Counted from the first letter of the stretch, positions 22,230 through 33,535 are shown. The stretch: DNA of 64,000 nucleotides from Neostapfia colusana (GCA_030760725.1 JASWHV010000007.1:24278824-24342823); one strand, 5' to 3'. A program made the numbers and translations. The notes: generated from the letters alone by a model not told the origin.

Positions 22230-23009
22230 ATGGTTCGCATGATTCGCACCGCTCGTAAGTCCACAGGAGGGAGAGTTCCCGTAGTTGCCCTTGCCGAAAG
22301 AGAGGAGAGTCGTACAGTGACGTACCTTTCCTACGGATTGGCAGTAGGAGATTTGTTGCGCCGTCTTCGACGTATGCTCGAAGCCGCCGGCAATACGGGC
22401 AAGCTAATCATCCACTATAACTCCACCAGGACCATCCGTGAGAAGAGGGAAGAATGGAGTTCGGAGATGAGGATTATACACGAGAATCAGCTGCTTAAGA
22501 TTCACCACTCTCCAGCTTGTCGAGCCACACAAGTTGACGCGGAGAAAGATGTCACCTGGGAGGCCATCACCTGCCAGAGTCACATCTATCGTCGCCACTT
22601 GGACAAAACTGAGTACATGTATGTCCTCCAACGTGAGAGTGGTACCACGGAGTACAAGTACCCACCGGTGCAGCAAGGGACTTCCCATGAGCACATGGAC
22701 TTGTGCTTGGAGGATGCTGCTATGCTCAGCACTCGGCTGCAGGAGTGTCAACAAGAGCTTCAGGATGTCCGAGACACCCTGAAGGAAACGGAGGCGTTGC
22801 TGCGAGCTTGCTTAAAGGCGAGAGAAAGAGGAGATGGGAATGAACTGTGTGTCACTGTGAGTGATACATGGACTCCTGACTCCCCGGATCGCCGAGCGAT
22901 CAGGCGTCGTCGCACTTCTCCACCAGCAGCCTCCCCACCCAAAGCAGAGTCAGAAGGTAGCCGAAATGAGGAGGAAGATCCCGAGGAGCCAGCTCAAGAG
23001 GACGAGTAG
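22230..23009 (+). CDS. ORF0: additional pre-gag protein, function unknown
   Basis: A 259-aa ORF between PBS and gag, ended by TAG 301 bp before the gag ATG and in a different frame from it. I do not recognise a catalytic domain. Visible parts are a basic N-terminus (residues 1-30), a middle block containing EEW (74-76), RAT (98-100) and DVTWEAIT (107-114), RESGTTEY (135-142), a predicted coiled coil (about 155-200, heptad-like Leu spacing), a TWTPDSP motif (213-219), an Arg cluster (225-228) that could be a nuclear signal, and an acidic tail (240-259). TEK-2 has a diverged homologue (62488-63011) keeping EEW, RAT, SGT-E and TWT-DSP in order, which argues that the protein was under selection. 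The first ATG was chosen because it follows the leader and is the longest reading. A structural or RNA-binding helper is possible but is only a guess. Confidence 0.75.
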   Translation: MVRMIRTARKSTGGRVPVVALAEREESRTVTYLSYGLAVGDLLRRLRRMLEAAGNTGKLIIHYNSTRTIREKREEWSSEMRIIHENQLLKIHHSPACRATQVDAEKDVTWEAITCQSHIYRRHLDKTEYMYVLQRESGTTEYKYPPVQQGTSHEHMDLCLEDAAMLSTRLQECQQELQDVRDTLKETEALLRACLKARERGDGNELCVTVSDTWTPDSPDRRAIRRRRTSPPAASPPKAESEGSRNEEEDPEEPAQEDE

Positions 23010-23310
23010 TGTAGAGTCTTTCCCCTAGCTAGCAAGAGGTCGAGTAGTCGAGTCGTTACGTAGTTAATGGTGTGATGATGCTTGGTGTGTGACGTGAGTT
23101 GTGGAAGCCATGAGCAATTGTCCACAGCCTCGTCTTCAGATTGTTTTGCTTTGGTGTGTGAACCCACAGGAAATAATAGTGCATTTATTTGGTGTGAGAT
23201 ATAAACCCTCGTAAAATTTTAACAAAGCCTCTACACCTTAAATTACCAACAAATGAAAGTAGTAAGATGATACTAAATGGTATCAAGTTAACATTTGTTG
23301 ATTCTGCCAG

Positions 23311-26300
23311 ATGGCCGGAAGAGGAAAAGGACGTGCTGCCAACCCCGCCAACAACAATGATGAGGCATGCAACCCTCATCTTTCTGGAGGCCAGGACAGG
23401 GGTGGTCGCCGTGAAGAAGTTGATCCTCTCCACCAAATGTTGGAGAATCAAAATCAGCTCATCCAGAACTTGACTCAAGTGGTGGCCAACTTGCATCAAG
23501 TTCCACCTCCACAAGCTGCACCACGCCAACCAAGGTTGAGTGAGTTTCTAGGAACTCAACCTCTAAAGTTTGCAAGTGCTGCTGAACCTCTGGAGGCAGA
23601 CGATTGGCTGAAGACCATTGAAAGTAAGATGAGGATAATACAATGCCAAGGGTATGAGAGGGTGCTGTTTGCCTCTCATCAATTGCATGGACCTGCTGCT
23701 GATTGGTGGACCGCCTACGTGGCCGCCCATCATGACCCTGAGAACATCACTTGGGAAGAGTTCAAGCGTAGCTTCCACAACCATTACATCCCAAGAGGTG
23801 AACTCAAAAACAAGAGGAAAGAGTTTCTGGGACTGCAGCAGGGAAACATGACGGTGAGGGAATACCTCACTAAATTTACTCAACTATCCCGTTATGCTCC
23901 ACGAGACATTGAGACTGATGAGCAGAAACAAGATTGTTTCGTGGAAGGACTTACCGCAGAGATGCAGTGTGCAATGTCCTCCAATGAGTATGAAAGCTTT
24001 CAAAAGATGGTGGACAGAGCATTTGTGGTGCAAAAGAAGCTAAAGGCCCTGGAAAATGAGAATAAGAGGAAGGCGGGGTGGTCACATCAGGCCTCAGGGA
24101 GCAACACCAGCCCACGTATGATGCAGCAACCTACGGGGCAGACAAACCGTGCTGCGGTACCCTATTCAGCACCAAGAGGGTACAACCCAAACTACAGGCC
24201 TCCCGCAGCACCAGTGCAGCCGCCACGTCAGTTTGTGCAGCAGCCTCGCCCCGCATATCCACCTCGACCAGCAGTACAAGGACCCCCAAACCAACCCCAA
24301 GACAACAAGGGCCAAGCATCTAAGATTGGGGTGCAATGTTTCAGCTGTGGTGAAGTGGGGCACTACGCCCATAAGTGTCCAAAGAAGAAGCCCACGCAGC
24401 CACAGCAGCAGAATGTAATGAGAGGACGGGTGAACCATGTCACTATGGAGGAAGCACAAGAGGCACCCGACGTGGTAGTTGGTAAGTTTCCTGCCAATTT
24501 ACACCTTGCAACTCTGCTGTTTGATTCTGGTGCTACCCACTCGTTCATTGCTCAAGGGTTTGTTAAGAAGCATGACCTAGCAACCACACAAATGAACCAT
24601 ATGCTAGCCGTAAACTCTCCAGGTGGAGAAATAAGGACAAGACAAGTGTGTCCCAAAGTGAGCCTAGACATTAATGGGGTAGTATTCACGGCTAACCTCA
24701 TAGTGATAGATTCACAAGGGATAGATATTATTTTGGGTATGGATTGGTTGACCAAACATAAAGGAATTATCCATTGTTCGACCAGAACGGTGGAACTAAC
24801 TCACCCCAGTGGCACCCGAGTAAAGTTCATAACCATACACGAGCCTAGGAGGGACATTAAATTAAATCAAGTGGAGGTGAAAGTTGAGGAAATCAGGACT
24901 ATCAGGGAATATCCAGATGTTTTTCCGGAGGAATTGCCAGGTATGCCTCCCGACCGTGACGTGGAATTCACAATTGAGCTAGTACCGGGGACAGCCCCGA
25001 TATACAAGAGACCTTATCGAATGGACTCCAAGCAGCTAGAAGAGCTCAAGGATCATTTGAGAGAATTGACGGAGAAGGGATATATTCGCCCTAGTTCCTC
25101 ACCATGGGGAGCTCCGGTGATATTTGTGCCCAAGAAAGACGGAACCCAAAGGTTATGCGTGGATTACCGTGCCTTGAATGAGGTAACCATCAAAAACAAG
25201 TACCCATTACCCCGCATTGAAGACTTGTTTGATCAGTTGAGGGGAGCTTGTGTGTTCTCGAAAATTGATCTCAGGTCGGGGTACCACCAACTCAAGATAA
25301 GGCAATCAGATATTCCCAAGACAGCTTTCGTATCTCGGTACGGACTGTATGAATACACTGTCATGCCTTTTGGGCTAACCAATGCCCCGGCATATTTCAT
25401 GTACCTCATGAACAAGGTATTCATGGAATATCTGGACAAATTTGTGGTGGTTTTCATAGATGATATTCTCGTCTTCTCCAAAGATGAAGAAGAACATGAG
25501 AAACATCTAAGGTTGGTGTTACAGAGGCTGAGAGAACACCAACTATATGCCAAGTTGAGCAAGTGTGAGTTTTGGCTGAAGAGAGTTCCCTTTTTAGGAC
25601 ATATAATCTCGGAGGGAGGAATCTCCGTAGATCCCGCCAAAATCGAGGATATCCAGAAGTGGAAAACCCCTGAAAATGTCGGGGAAGTTCAAAGCTTTTT
25701 GGGATTGGCTGGATACTATCGACGGTTTATTGAGGGATTCTCCAAGATCTCGAGACCTCTCACCAAACTGTTGGAAAAGGGAATCACATTCACCTGGACG
25801 CCACAGTGCGATACGAGCTTTCAGGAGCGAAAGAAAAGATTGACAACAGCCCCAGTGTTGGTTATGCCAGATATGCAGAAGAATTGCACAGTGTACTGCG
25901 ATGCCTCTGGAAATGGGTTGGGATGTGTTCTCATGCAAGAAGGACATGTCGTGGCATATGCATCCCGGCAGCTTCGGAAGCACGAGAAGAACTATCCTAC
26001 ACATGACCTAGAACTAGCCGCAGTGGTACACGCATTGAAAATTTGGCGGCACTATTTGATGGGGAAGAGGACAGAGATATATACGGATCATAAGAGTTTG
26101 AAGTACATATTCACACAGCCAGATCTCAATCTCAGACAAAGGAGATGGTTGGAGCTAATCAATGACTTTGATGTGGGCATCAACTATCATCCCGGGAAAG
26201 CAAACGTCGTGGCCGATGCTTTGAGTCGGAAAGTGCAGGTCAATAAGTTGAGCTTGAAGGACATGCCTGCAGAATTGAAGGACGAGGTTATAAGGCTCAA

Positions 26301-27780
26301 TCTATGTCTAGTAAATAGTGGTGAAGCCATCGCCATGGAAGTGGACTCCACACTCGAGCAAGACATACGCGAGGGCCAAAAGAATGATGAGAAGATACAA
26401 GAGATCAGACAACTCATTAAGGAAAATAAAGCTCCTGGTTTTAGAGAGGATGAACAGGGAACGGTGTGGCACGGGAAAAGGATCTGTGTGCCAGAAGTAA
26501 AAGAGATCCGTGAATTAATTTTGAAGGAGGCTCACGATTCTGACTATTCCATTCATCCTGGGAGTACGAAGATGTACCAGGATCTCAAGAGGAGGTATTG
26601 GTGGTATGGCATGAAGCGAGATGTCGCGGAACATGTTGCCCTATGTGACACATGTCAGTTGGTGAAAGCTGAACATCAACGACCCGCGGGATTATTGCAA
26701 CCACTCAAAGTGCCTGAATGGAAGTGGGAAGAAATCAGCATGGATTTTGTCGTGGGATTGCCTAGGACCCAATCCGGGTATGATTCAATATGGGTCATTA
26801 TTGATAGGCTAACCAAGGTAGCTCATTTCATTCCTGTGAAAGAAAGCTACAGCGGATCCAAATTGGCAGAATTGTACATGTCAAGGATTGTGTGTTACCA
26901 TGGAGTGCCAAAGAAGATAGTGTCGGACCGAGGGACACAGTTCACCTCGAGGTTTTGGCAAAAGCTGCATGAAACCATGGGAACCCATCTGAACTTTAGT
27001 TCTGCCTATCATCCCCAAACTGACGGGCAGACGGAGAGAACCAATCAGATCCTTGAAGATATGTTAAGGGCATGTGCACTCAAAAACAATAGGAGTTGGG
27101 ACAAGAACTTACCGTATGCGGAGTTTTCCTATAACAACAGTTATCAAGCTAGTATGAAGATGTCACCGTTTGAAGCTTTGTATGGAAGAAAGTGCAGAAC
27201 TCCCCTATTTTGGAACCAAACAGGAGAAAGTAAAGTGTTTGGTCCAGAAGTACTACAAGAAGCCGAGGCGAAGGTGAGGGAGATTCGCAACAATTTGAGG
27301 ATAGCACAAACACGCCAAAAGAGCTATGCTGATGTACGAAGAAGAGAGCTCGTTTTCAACGTGGGAGACTATGTTTATCTCAAGGTGTCCCCTATCAGAG
27401 GACTTCGTCGGTTCAAGGTGAAAGGAAAGTTGTCACCTCGATACATCGGACCCTTTCAAGTTTTGGAAAGAAAAGGCGAAGTGGCGTACCAACTAGAGTT
27501 ACCGGCTCATCTATCGGACGTGCACGATGTATTCCATGTGTCACAACTCAAGAAATGCCTGAGGACACCTGAAGAGGTGTTACCCATGAATGAAGTGGAT
27601 GTAGCTGAAGATTTGTCTTATGCCGAACAACCATATAAGATTTTGGAGACAATGGAACGCCTCACCAGAAACAAGAGAATCCGGATGTGCAAGGTGCAGT
27701 GGAAGCATCACTCAGAAGAGGAAGCTACCTGGGAACGGGAAGATGAGCTCAAGGCACAATTTCCGGAATTGTTTTCTTAG
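23311..27780 (+). CDS. gag-pol: TEK-1 Gag-Pol polyprotein with chromodomain
   Basis: An uninterrupted 1489-aa polyprotein. Domains in order: retrotransposon Gag (about 90-200, with ADWW and YAPRDIETDEQ); Pro/Gln-rich linker; CCHC zinc knuckle (Cys343, Cys346, His351, Cys356); aspartic protease (DSG at 405-407); reverse transcriptase with FSKIDLRSGYHQ and the FIDD catalytic pair (Asp717, Asp718); RNase H (Asp864 in VYCDASG); integrase with the HHCC finger (His1075, His1082, Cys1112, Cys1115) and catalytic Asp1145, Asp1206 and Glu1242 (a D-35-E spacing); GPF module (1380-1382); chromodomain (about 1442-1489, ending EEEATWEREDEL). Gag and Pol are in one frame, as in many chromoviruses. All key residues are present, so the protein looks functional. 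Chromodomains of this class are known to steer integration to methylated-histone chromatin, which fits the nested surroundings. Confidence 0.95.
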   Translation: MAGRGKGRAANPANNNDEACNPHLSGGQDRGGRREEVDPLHQMLENQNQLIQNLTQVVANLHQVPPPQAAPRQPRLSEFLGTQPLKFASAAEPLEADDWLKTIESKMRIIQCQGYERVLFASHQLHGPAADWWTAYVAAHHDPENITWEEFKRSFHNHYIPRGELKNKRKEFLGLQQGNMTVREYLTKFTQLSRYAPRDIETDEQKQDCFVEGLTAEMQCAMSSNEYESFQKMVDRAFVVQKKLKALENENKRKAGWSHQASGSNTSPRMMQQPTGQTNRAAVPYSAPRGYNPNYRPPAAPVQPPRQFVQQPRPAYPPRPAVQGPPNQPQDNKGQASKIGVQCFSCGEVGHYAHKCPKKKPTQPQQQNVMRGRVNHVTMEEAQEAPDVVVGKFPANLHLATLLFDSGATHSFIAQGFVKKHDLATTQMNHMLAVNSPGGEIRTRQVCPKVSLDINGVVFTANLIVIDSQGIDIILGMDWLTKHKGIIHCSTRTVELTHPSGTRVKFITIHEPRRDIKLNQVEVKVEEIRTIREYPDVFPEELPGMPPDRDVEFTIELVPGTAPIYKRPYRMDSKQLEELKDHLRELTEKGYIRPSSSPWGAPVIFVPKKDGTQRLCVDYRALNEVTIKNKYPLPRIEDLFDQLRGACVFSKIDLRSGYHQLKIRQSDIPKTAFVSRYGLYEYTVMPFGLTNAPAYFMYLMNKVFMEYLDKFVVVFIDDILVFSKDEEEHEKHLRLVLQRLREHQLYAKLSKCEFWLKRVPFLGHIISEGGISVDPAKIEDIQKWKTPENVGEVQSFLGLAGYYRRFIEGFSKISRPLTKLLEKGITFTWTPQCDTSFQERKKRLTTAPVLVMPDMQKNCTVYCDASGNGLGCVLMQEGHVVAYASRQLRKHEKNYPTHDLELAAVVHALKIWRHYLMGKRTEIYTDHKSLKYIFTQPDLNLRQRRWLELINDFDVGINYHPGKANVVADALSRKVQVNKLSLKDMPAELKDEVIRLNLCLVNSGEAIAMEVDSTLEQDIREGQKNDEKIQEIRQLIKENKAPGFREDEQGTVWHGKRICVPEVKEIRELILKEAHDSDYSIHPGSTKMYQDLKRRYWWYGMKRDVAEHVALCDTCQLVKAEHQRPAGLLQPLKVPEWKWEEISMDFVVGLPRTQSGYDSIWVIIDRLTKVAHFIPVKESYSGSKLAELYMSRIVCYHGVPKKIVSDRGTQFTSRFWQKLHETMGTHLNFSSAYHPQTDGQTERTNQILEDMLRACALKNNRSWDKNLPYAEFSYNNSYQASMKMSPFEALYGRKCRTPLFWNQTGESKVFGPEVLQEAEAKVREIRNNLRIAQTRQKSYADVRRRELVFNVGDYVYLKVSPIRGLRRFKVKGKLSPRYIGPFQVLERKGEVAYQLELPAHLSDVHDVFHVSQLKKCLRTPEEVLPMNEVDVAEDLSYAEQPYKILETMERLTRNKRIRMCKVQWKHHSEEEATWEREDELKAQFPELFS

Positions 27781-27788
27781 AAACACCA

Positions 27789-27825
27789 ATCTCGAGGACG
27801 AGATTTCTTTTAAGGGGGGTAGAGC
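27789..27825 (+). promoter_or_regulatory. Palindrome and polypurine tract of TEK-1
   Basis: AATCTCGAGGACGAGATT (27789-27806, 7-bp stem) begins 8 bases after the gag-pol stop and is followed by TTTTAAGGGGGGTAGAGC up to the 3' LTR. The purine run (27812-27819) is the plus-strand primer. The same palindrome-PPT arrangement occurs in TEK-2 to TEK-5. Confidence 0.85.
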
Positions 27826-30800
27826 TGTAACACCCCAAATTTTGATTCAAAACTCTAAACCATGTTCAGAGGGGAATTTAAAAATTTTTGGACGTGTTGC
27901 ATGTTTTGCAAAAATTCAAATTTAAACTGGAATTCAAATTATACTCAAAACAGAAAAGAAATGGAAAAAGAAAAAGAGAAACGGGAAAAAAACCGGCCAG
28001 TGGGCCGAAACCCGCCAGCCGGCCCAGTTTCCCCGCGCCAGCCCGCCCCCGCGCGCGCCGCGCTGCCTCTCACAGACGGGTGGGACCCGCCTGTCATCCC
28101 TAACCCCGAGCGTCTGCGGCCCGGACTTTTCCCCCCGAGCGCGCGCGATCTTAACCGATTGAAAACCGCGTCCCTCAGCCGAATTCCGGTCCCAGAAGAA
28201 TCCAACTCGATCACAACTGACCCACCGCCCTCCCCCGGCTATAAAAACCCCAGCCCCGATCGGTTTTTCCCACGCGATCGCCGATTTTCATTCCGGTGAG
28301 CACCGAGACTTCGCCGGTGAATTCTGGCCGATCTAAGCTCGGAAACTCTGATCTAACTCGCTGGTCTTGATCCACCGCCTCCGGGGAACTTTGCAGGTGC
28401 AGAAAACCCGAAGACTTACGGTGTAAATCCAGCGCCGACGAGCTTCGCCGTGGTTTTGCCTCGGACCTCGCCGCCGATCACTTTCCAGGACCCCCGAGCT
28501 CGAGAAAACCCCCGAGGTGAGATCCCTGACCTCCCCTCTACCGATCTATGCCATAAGATCACAGTTTTAGGCAGAATTCTCGAGGATCCGAAACTTTCCG
28601 GCGAGATCGCCGCTTCTCGCCGCCGTGCGCCGCCGGCAGCGCCGCCCGCGCTCGATCAGAGCGACGTGGCCGCTTGTGCGCCGTTTATTTTAAATCGCAC
28701 GGTAGACTTTAAAACCCCGCGTACCGGTTCGATGTTATAATCTCAGTCGTCGGTTTAAAATCGGACGGTCCACGTCAGCCCCGCGTTATAAAGACTGGAA
28801 TTCTTACGTGCTACCCCCTGGGGTTCTCTGGAAATAAGAGCTAGCCCCGGAAACTTCAGATCTAGCCCCTGGAACTCCAGAAAATCATGTAAATTCATTT
28901 AAAAATCAGTTTTAGCCCCTGGACTTAATAAAAATTAGGAAAAACACCTCTGATAAGTGTAGCTAGACCCCTGGAAATTATGAAAATAATATTATAGACC
29001 CTGTAATGGGGTGAGTTCATTATTTTAGCCCTGTTTAGTATTTAATATAAAACATTGAATATGTAACTAGTGTTTAAAAATTAAAAAGGGGGACAAACAT
29101 AATTGTCAAAATTAATTAAAAACTTTCTCAGTACTTAGAAAACTTTGGAGTGAGATAAAAATATATTTTTGGGCTGAAATGAATCTATTTCATTTATTGT
29201 TCACATTTATTAGTATAGGGACACATTTTTAAGTAAAGAATAGTTATAGTAAAATAGGGAAAATAATTATGAAATAGTCTACATCAGAAGCCAAGGTCAA
29301 AACATGCTATTAAATTATTTAGGACCAAAACCTATACTGCTTAGATGATGTGTATTACTAGTTTCATAATAAAATACACAAATATGCATAGGAATATAAA
29401 TCTGAAAATATAGCAACTAGTAAATGATAAATGGAGTTTCTAAAATCCAAAGAATTCAGTTTAGGGTTGGTAGAAATTCTGAAGGCATATATGGAGAAGA
29501 AAAATACTTTTCATACATACCTGGTAGTGAAAAGGTGTAGTAGTTTAATATAAGGAATTTATTTAAAACTGAAACACAACACATATAATGGTGAATGAAT
29601 TTCATAAATGTCAATGTGTGGTTTGTATGAAGTGTAAGTGTGAACTATGTCTTATGGATTGTTGTTTTTCTTTTGCTATGTGTGATGGTATGAAGTAGAA
29701 CCTGTTCAAGAACAAGTGATTCATTTCCAAGACCAGGAATACCCATTTCAAGAGCAGCAGGAAGGAGGCAAGTGTCCTTGACCACTTTGATCCTATGCTA
29801 GGATGTGTAGATAGAATCATTTGCATTGTCAAGTTAAATATGAAACCCATGCTAGGAAGTTTCCCTAGAATTGCATTACCTTGTTTCCTTGTAGCTTGGG
29901 TTGGGATTTATTTTGTCATGTCATTTATTTACATGCATTTGCTTAGCCATGCTTAGAATGGGATATTTGGGAAATGAGATCATCATTTTATATTACCATA
30001 CTCTTGAATGAGACATTGTGAGTTATGTAGAGGTAGGGATCAAGGCAAGTTGGATGTTTTGGTTGTGTGCTGGGTGCACGAGACTTGGGTTTGTGTTTAG
30101 TACTTGCCTGGATCCTAAGGACCGGTTCATGGAGCATGTAACCCGGCTTTACAGTACCAACCACATGCTGAGATGGGGCAGCTTGGCCAATTAATTAGGT
30201 GTATCCCCGGCGTAGAATGGGTGTGTTGGATGGTGCGGGGAATAGGTGTCAGCTGGACTACCAATGAACCGCAAGGCTCAAGAGGGGGCCACTGCAGCGG
30301 GGTTGGAGCCTCTTGTATGCTGTTAGGGGTGAAACCTCAGTGGGCCCACGCTCGTCGGGAATCCCTTTGTAAAGGCTTCGTAGTGATCTCCTGGCCGCAC
30401 ACCTGGGAAGTGTGAATGTGGAACGTAGCCACTGGCATAATGGAGGTTCTTTTAGTCCACCCGGCAACGGGGGATGAAATCACTACTTGTGGGTACAGTG
30501 GTACAAACTCTGCAGAGTCAAAACTGTCTTGACAGCCGTGCTCACGGTTAAGAGCGGCCTGGACTTATTCATGATTAGAGGAATGATGGTTTTGGAAGTT
30601 AAGCGGGGAGCTTAACATTGGAAATGATGTTATGGTTATTGGATTATGATGATGGGATGGGAGATTTGGACCATTTCACCTGTGTAGTAATGTAGGTGCT
30701 TAATAAGCTAAGGTGATAGGTGTTAATTGCGTAGTGCTTTAACCATGAGTTCAACCTCTCCTTGTTCTAGCCATGCATGATATGATTTTCCCACACTTGC

Positions 30801-31160
30801 TGAGTACCATTGGTACTCAACCTTGCATATTTGTTGGTTTATATTGCTGCTCAGGTCAAGATAATGAGGTGGTGTATAATGACCAAGATTTTGGACCCGA
30901 GGAAGGCTTTTAGGTTCATGAAGACCCCCGGGCAACGCCTGTGATGGAACCCTAAAGAATAATATTCCGCTGCTAGTTTATTTACTTGTGATGAAGCATT
31001 AGTGTCTATTGAGACATTTGCGATGTAAGACTTATTTATATTCGACACCTGGCTTGTAATAAATGATGCTTCACTATTTGTCATCACATGTATGAGAAAA
31101 ATGATCCTGGCATACATGTGATATTCACTTGGTTGTTCTTCGGAAAAACCGGGTGTGACA
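27826..31160 (+). repeat. 3' LTR of TEK-1
   Basis: The same 3335-bp length as the 5' LTR. Mismatches seen include sites near 27929, 28191, 28601, 28815, 29187, 29251, 30463, 30545, 30898 and 31042. No indels were seen. Confidence 0.95.
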
Positions 31161-32824
31161 GTATGACATGTAGCTTACAACAAGGTATGAAATAAAAAAG
31201 CTCATTGCAGCAAGCAAATTTTATTTCACAATACATGGTAAAAACAACAACTATCTCTAGATGAATTAAATCCCAATATGACCAAGTAATCAGCAACATT
31301 ATTTCATCATAATTCACCATTTATCAAGTCTGAACCAGCCGTTAATCTTTCTCAAGTTCATCTCGTGCTCATAAATATTCATATCCATCTCATATTCATA
31401 TAACCAAAACCAAACTCATAGTCATGACTCGAAACAGTCCCAAAACCAATCCCAATGACCATAACCATACCGATTAAACATCCCAAGTTTTGCCTCTAAT
31501 CATGGAAGATGGCCAGGTGCTTGTGACCGAAAGCACGACTATCATGATAGTTTTACACTCTACAGAGGTGGCACCACTTCACCCACAAGTTCGTAATTTC
31601 GTCACCCGTCAGCGACTACAGAACCTCCACCAGTACACAACCGTCGGTTATGGCCAAGAGATCACAAAATATCCTTTACAAAGGGGCTACTAGATGTATG
31701 GACTCACTGAGGTTTCACCGGCAGGCTCGAATCACCATTCTCCCACCCACGGGCCCCACTTTTTCCATGTAGTTCCTAGGGCAGTCCTCCTGAACTCACA
31801 TTCCCCACGCCATCCACGGTATATAACAAGCTAGCAACACACCTAATTAATCAGCTAAGCCGCACCCATACTTGGCCTTGTGGTGGCACTGTTTTCCTAG
31901 CAAATTCTCGCATGAACCGGTCCTTAGATCTATGGCAAGTAAACCACCATCTCATTCAGCAACATCCACAAAACAATCTTGCCTAGATATCCCCGATTCC
32001 ATGCTCATTAACATCATCAAGTTCTCATCATCATTATTCATATGAGTGCAGTAGCTAACCATGTTTTAATTTCAGCTTCCCGTATCCCGTTAATTAAGCG
32101 AAGCAAAAAGAGAAAACGATCATACCCGACTCATCGACTTTCCCGGCGACAAGGATGGTTGACAAAACTAGTAAACTCCTATAAAATGGTGTCCATCAAT
32201 TTGACTCAAGCGTACGAGTTTTCGCAAACAAAACAATTTCAAAACATGGGATCAATATGGTCAAGGGGCACTTGCCTTGATCCCGTGGTTCTTGTTGTTC
32301 AAGCGTCTCGATGTCTTGGTGCTGTAGTTCCTCGTAGATGGCCTCTTGAGCTTGTTATTCTACTCACGATCACGCGCATACAAAATTTACAGCAATCAAT
32401 CATCATGCACAACTTTACTCAAGATGCAATGAGGTAGATGAATGCAAATCCAATAGTGCAGTTTTATTAATCCAGTTTGTACGTGGTTTTGCATGTTTTA
32501 ACAGGCTGTTATGGGGTTTTATGATGAACAAGGGTGCTGGGATCACGTGTGGACGTGGTGATGATCTTGACTCAAGATCTAGATCAATTCCACCGTCAAA
32601 AACCGATCAAAACACGATCTGTCCACACGAAAAAGTTTCTGTTCGAAGAGGGCGAAGAAAATGGATGCGTAGAAACAGTGGCGACGTCGTAAGATGGGTA
32701 ATGGGGACCTACCTCACTTCCTCCTTGGTGGCAGGGCCTTCCTTCTAGCAATGGCAGCAGTGGGAAATTTTTCTATGGATGATTATGGCAGGACAGATTG
32801 TTGGTTCTTTTCCGGCGACGGCGA

Positions 32825-32965
32825 GGCGTGATGGGGCTCGTCGGCGGGTCTCGATGATGGGGCTTGCCGGCGGGGCTCGACGGCGGGGCTCGACGACGGG
32901 GCTCGACAGCGAGGCTTGATGGCGGGGCTCGTCGGTGGGGCTCACTGGCAGGGCTCACCGGCGAC
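32825..32965. repeat. GC-rich short tandem repeat in the TEK-2 LTR
   Basis: About eight imperfect copies of a GGCGGGGCTCGACGA-like 15-18-bp unit. TEK-5 has only one or two copies at the homologous place (about 16003-16030), so this expanded within TEK-2. Confidence 0.65.
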
Positions 32966-33080
32966 CAAACTCCGGTGGGGGGGGGGGGCAACTCGGCGAG
33001 TTGGGGGCTAGGGCCTCCAAGTCGCCAACTTGGGGGGGGGAGGAGGAGGGGGGCTGCGGCCAAAAGGGAGGGTTTGGGTT

Positions 33081-33090
33081 CTATTTATAA
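33081..33090 (-). promoter_or_regulatory. TATA box of the TEK-2 LTR
   Basis: TTATAAATAG on the minus strand, homologous in position to the TEK-5 TATA box. Confidence 0.55.
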
Positions 33091-33299
33091 GGGGGGAGAG
33101 GGGAGAATCCTACTCCAATTGGAACTAAATCCTAACAAACTTTTCCCCATTTAATTTGGTGTGTCAGCAATGGGGGGAAATCCCCCAAATGTGGGGAAAC
33201 CCCCCCCCCCCTTTTCGGAATTGGGGAATTTGGAGATTTGGGAAAAAATTTGTGGAAATTGGAATTTGCTCATTTCAGCTATCTTTTTCCCATTCCCCA

Positions 33300-33535
33300 C
33301 CATTTCTATGTCAGTTACTCCATTTCTACATTCTCCTCTCCATTTCTATGTCCCATTCTCCATTTCTACATTGCCCTTCTCCATTTCTATGCCCCATTCT
33401 CCATTTCTGTGGTTTCTCCTCATTTCTATGGTTCCTTCCTCCATTTCTATGGTGCCTTCCTCCATTTCTATGGTTCTTTCTCCATTTCTATAGTTCTTTC
33501 TCCATTTCTATAGTTCTTTCTCCATTTCTACTTCT
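33300..33535. repeat. CCATTTCTAT minisatellite in the TEK-2 U3
   Basis: Same 17-22-bp unit as at 16376-16697 but with fewer copies, as expected for two members of one LTR subfamily. Confidence 0.85.

Larger units (their letters stand above)
18678..31160 (+). mobile_element. TEK-1: intact, young Tekay/Del chromovirus
   Basis: A complete 12.48-kb Ty3/gypsy element with two LTRs of 3335 bp, 5-bp TSD GTATG, initiator-Met PBS, an additional ORF (ORF0), one uninterrupted Gag-Pol ORF, a PPT and the termini TGT...ACA. I counted 15 LTR mismatches (12 transitions, 3 transversions) by eye, about 0.45%. With the commonly used grass rate of 1.3e-8 per site per year this suggests insertion near 0.2 million years ago (inference). 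The chromodomain places it in the chromoviruses, and the Pol sequence resembles the Tekay/Del clade. It is the only candidate autonomous element in the window. Confidence 0.95.

Noticed and set aside
22404..22754. 116-aa antisense ORF inside ORF0
   Set aside because: Fully overlaps the plus-strand ORF0, whose motifs are conserved in TEK-2. No homology or motif on the antisense side.
33200..33211. C12 and G12 homopolymers in the TEK-2 LTR as a regulatory element
   Set aside because: Isolated runs in a low-complexity region, absent from TEK-5, and prone to sequencing or slippage error.
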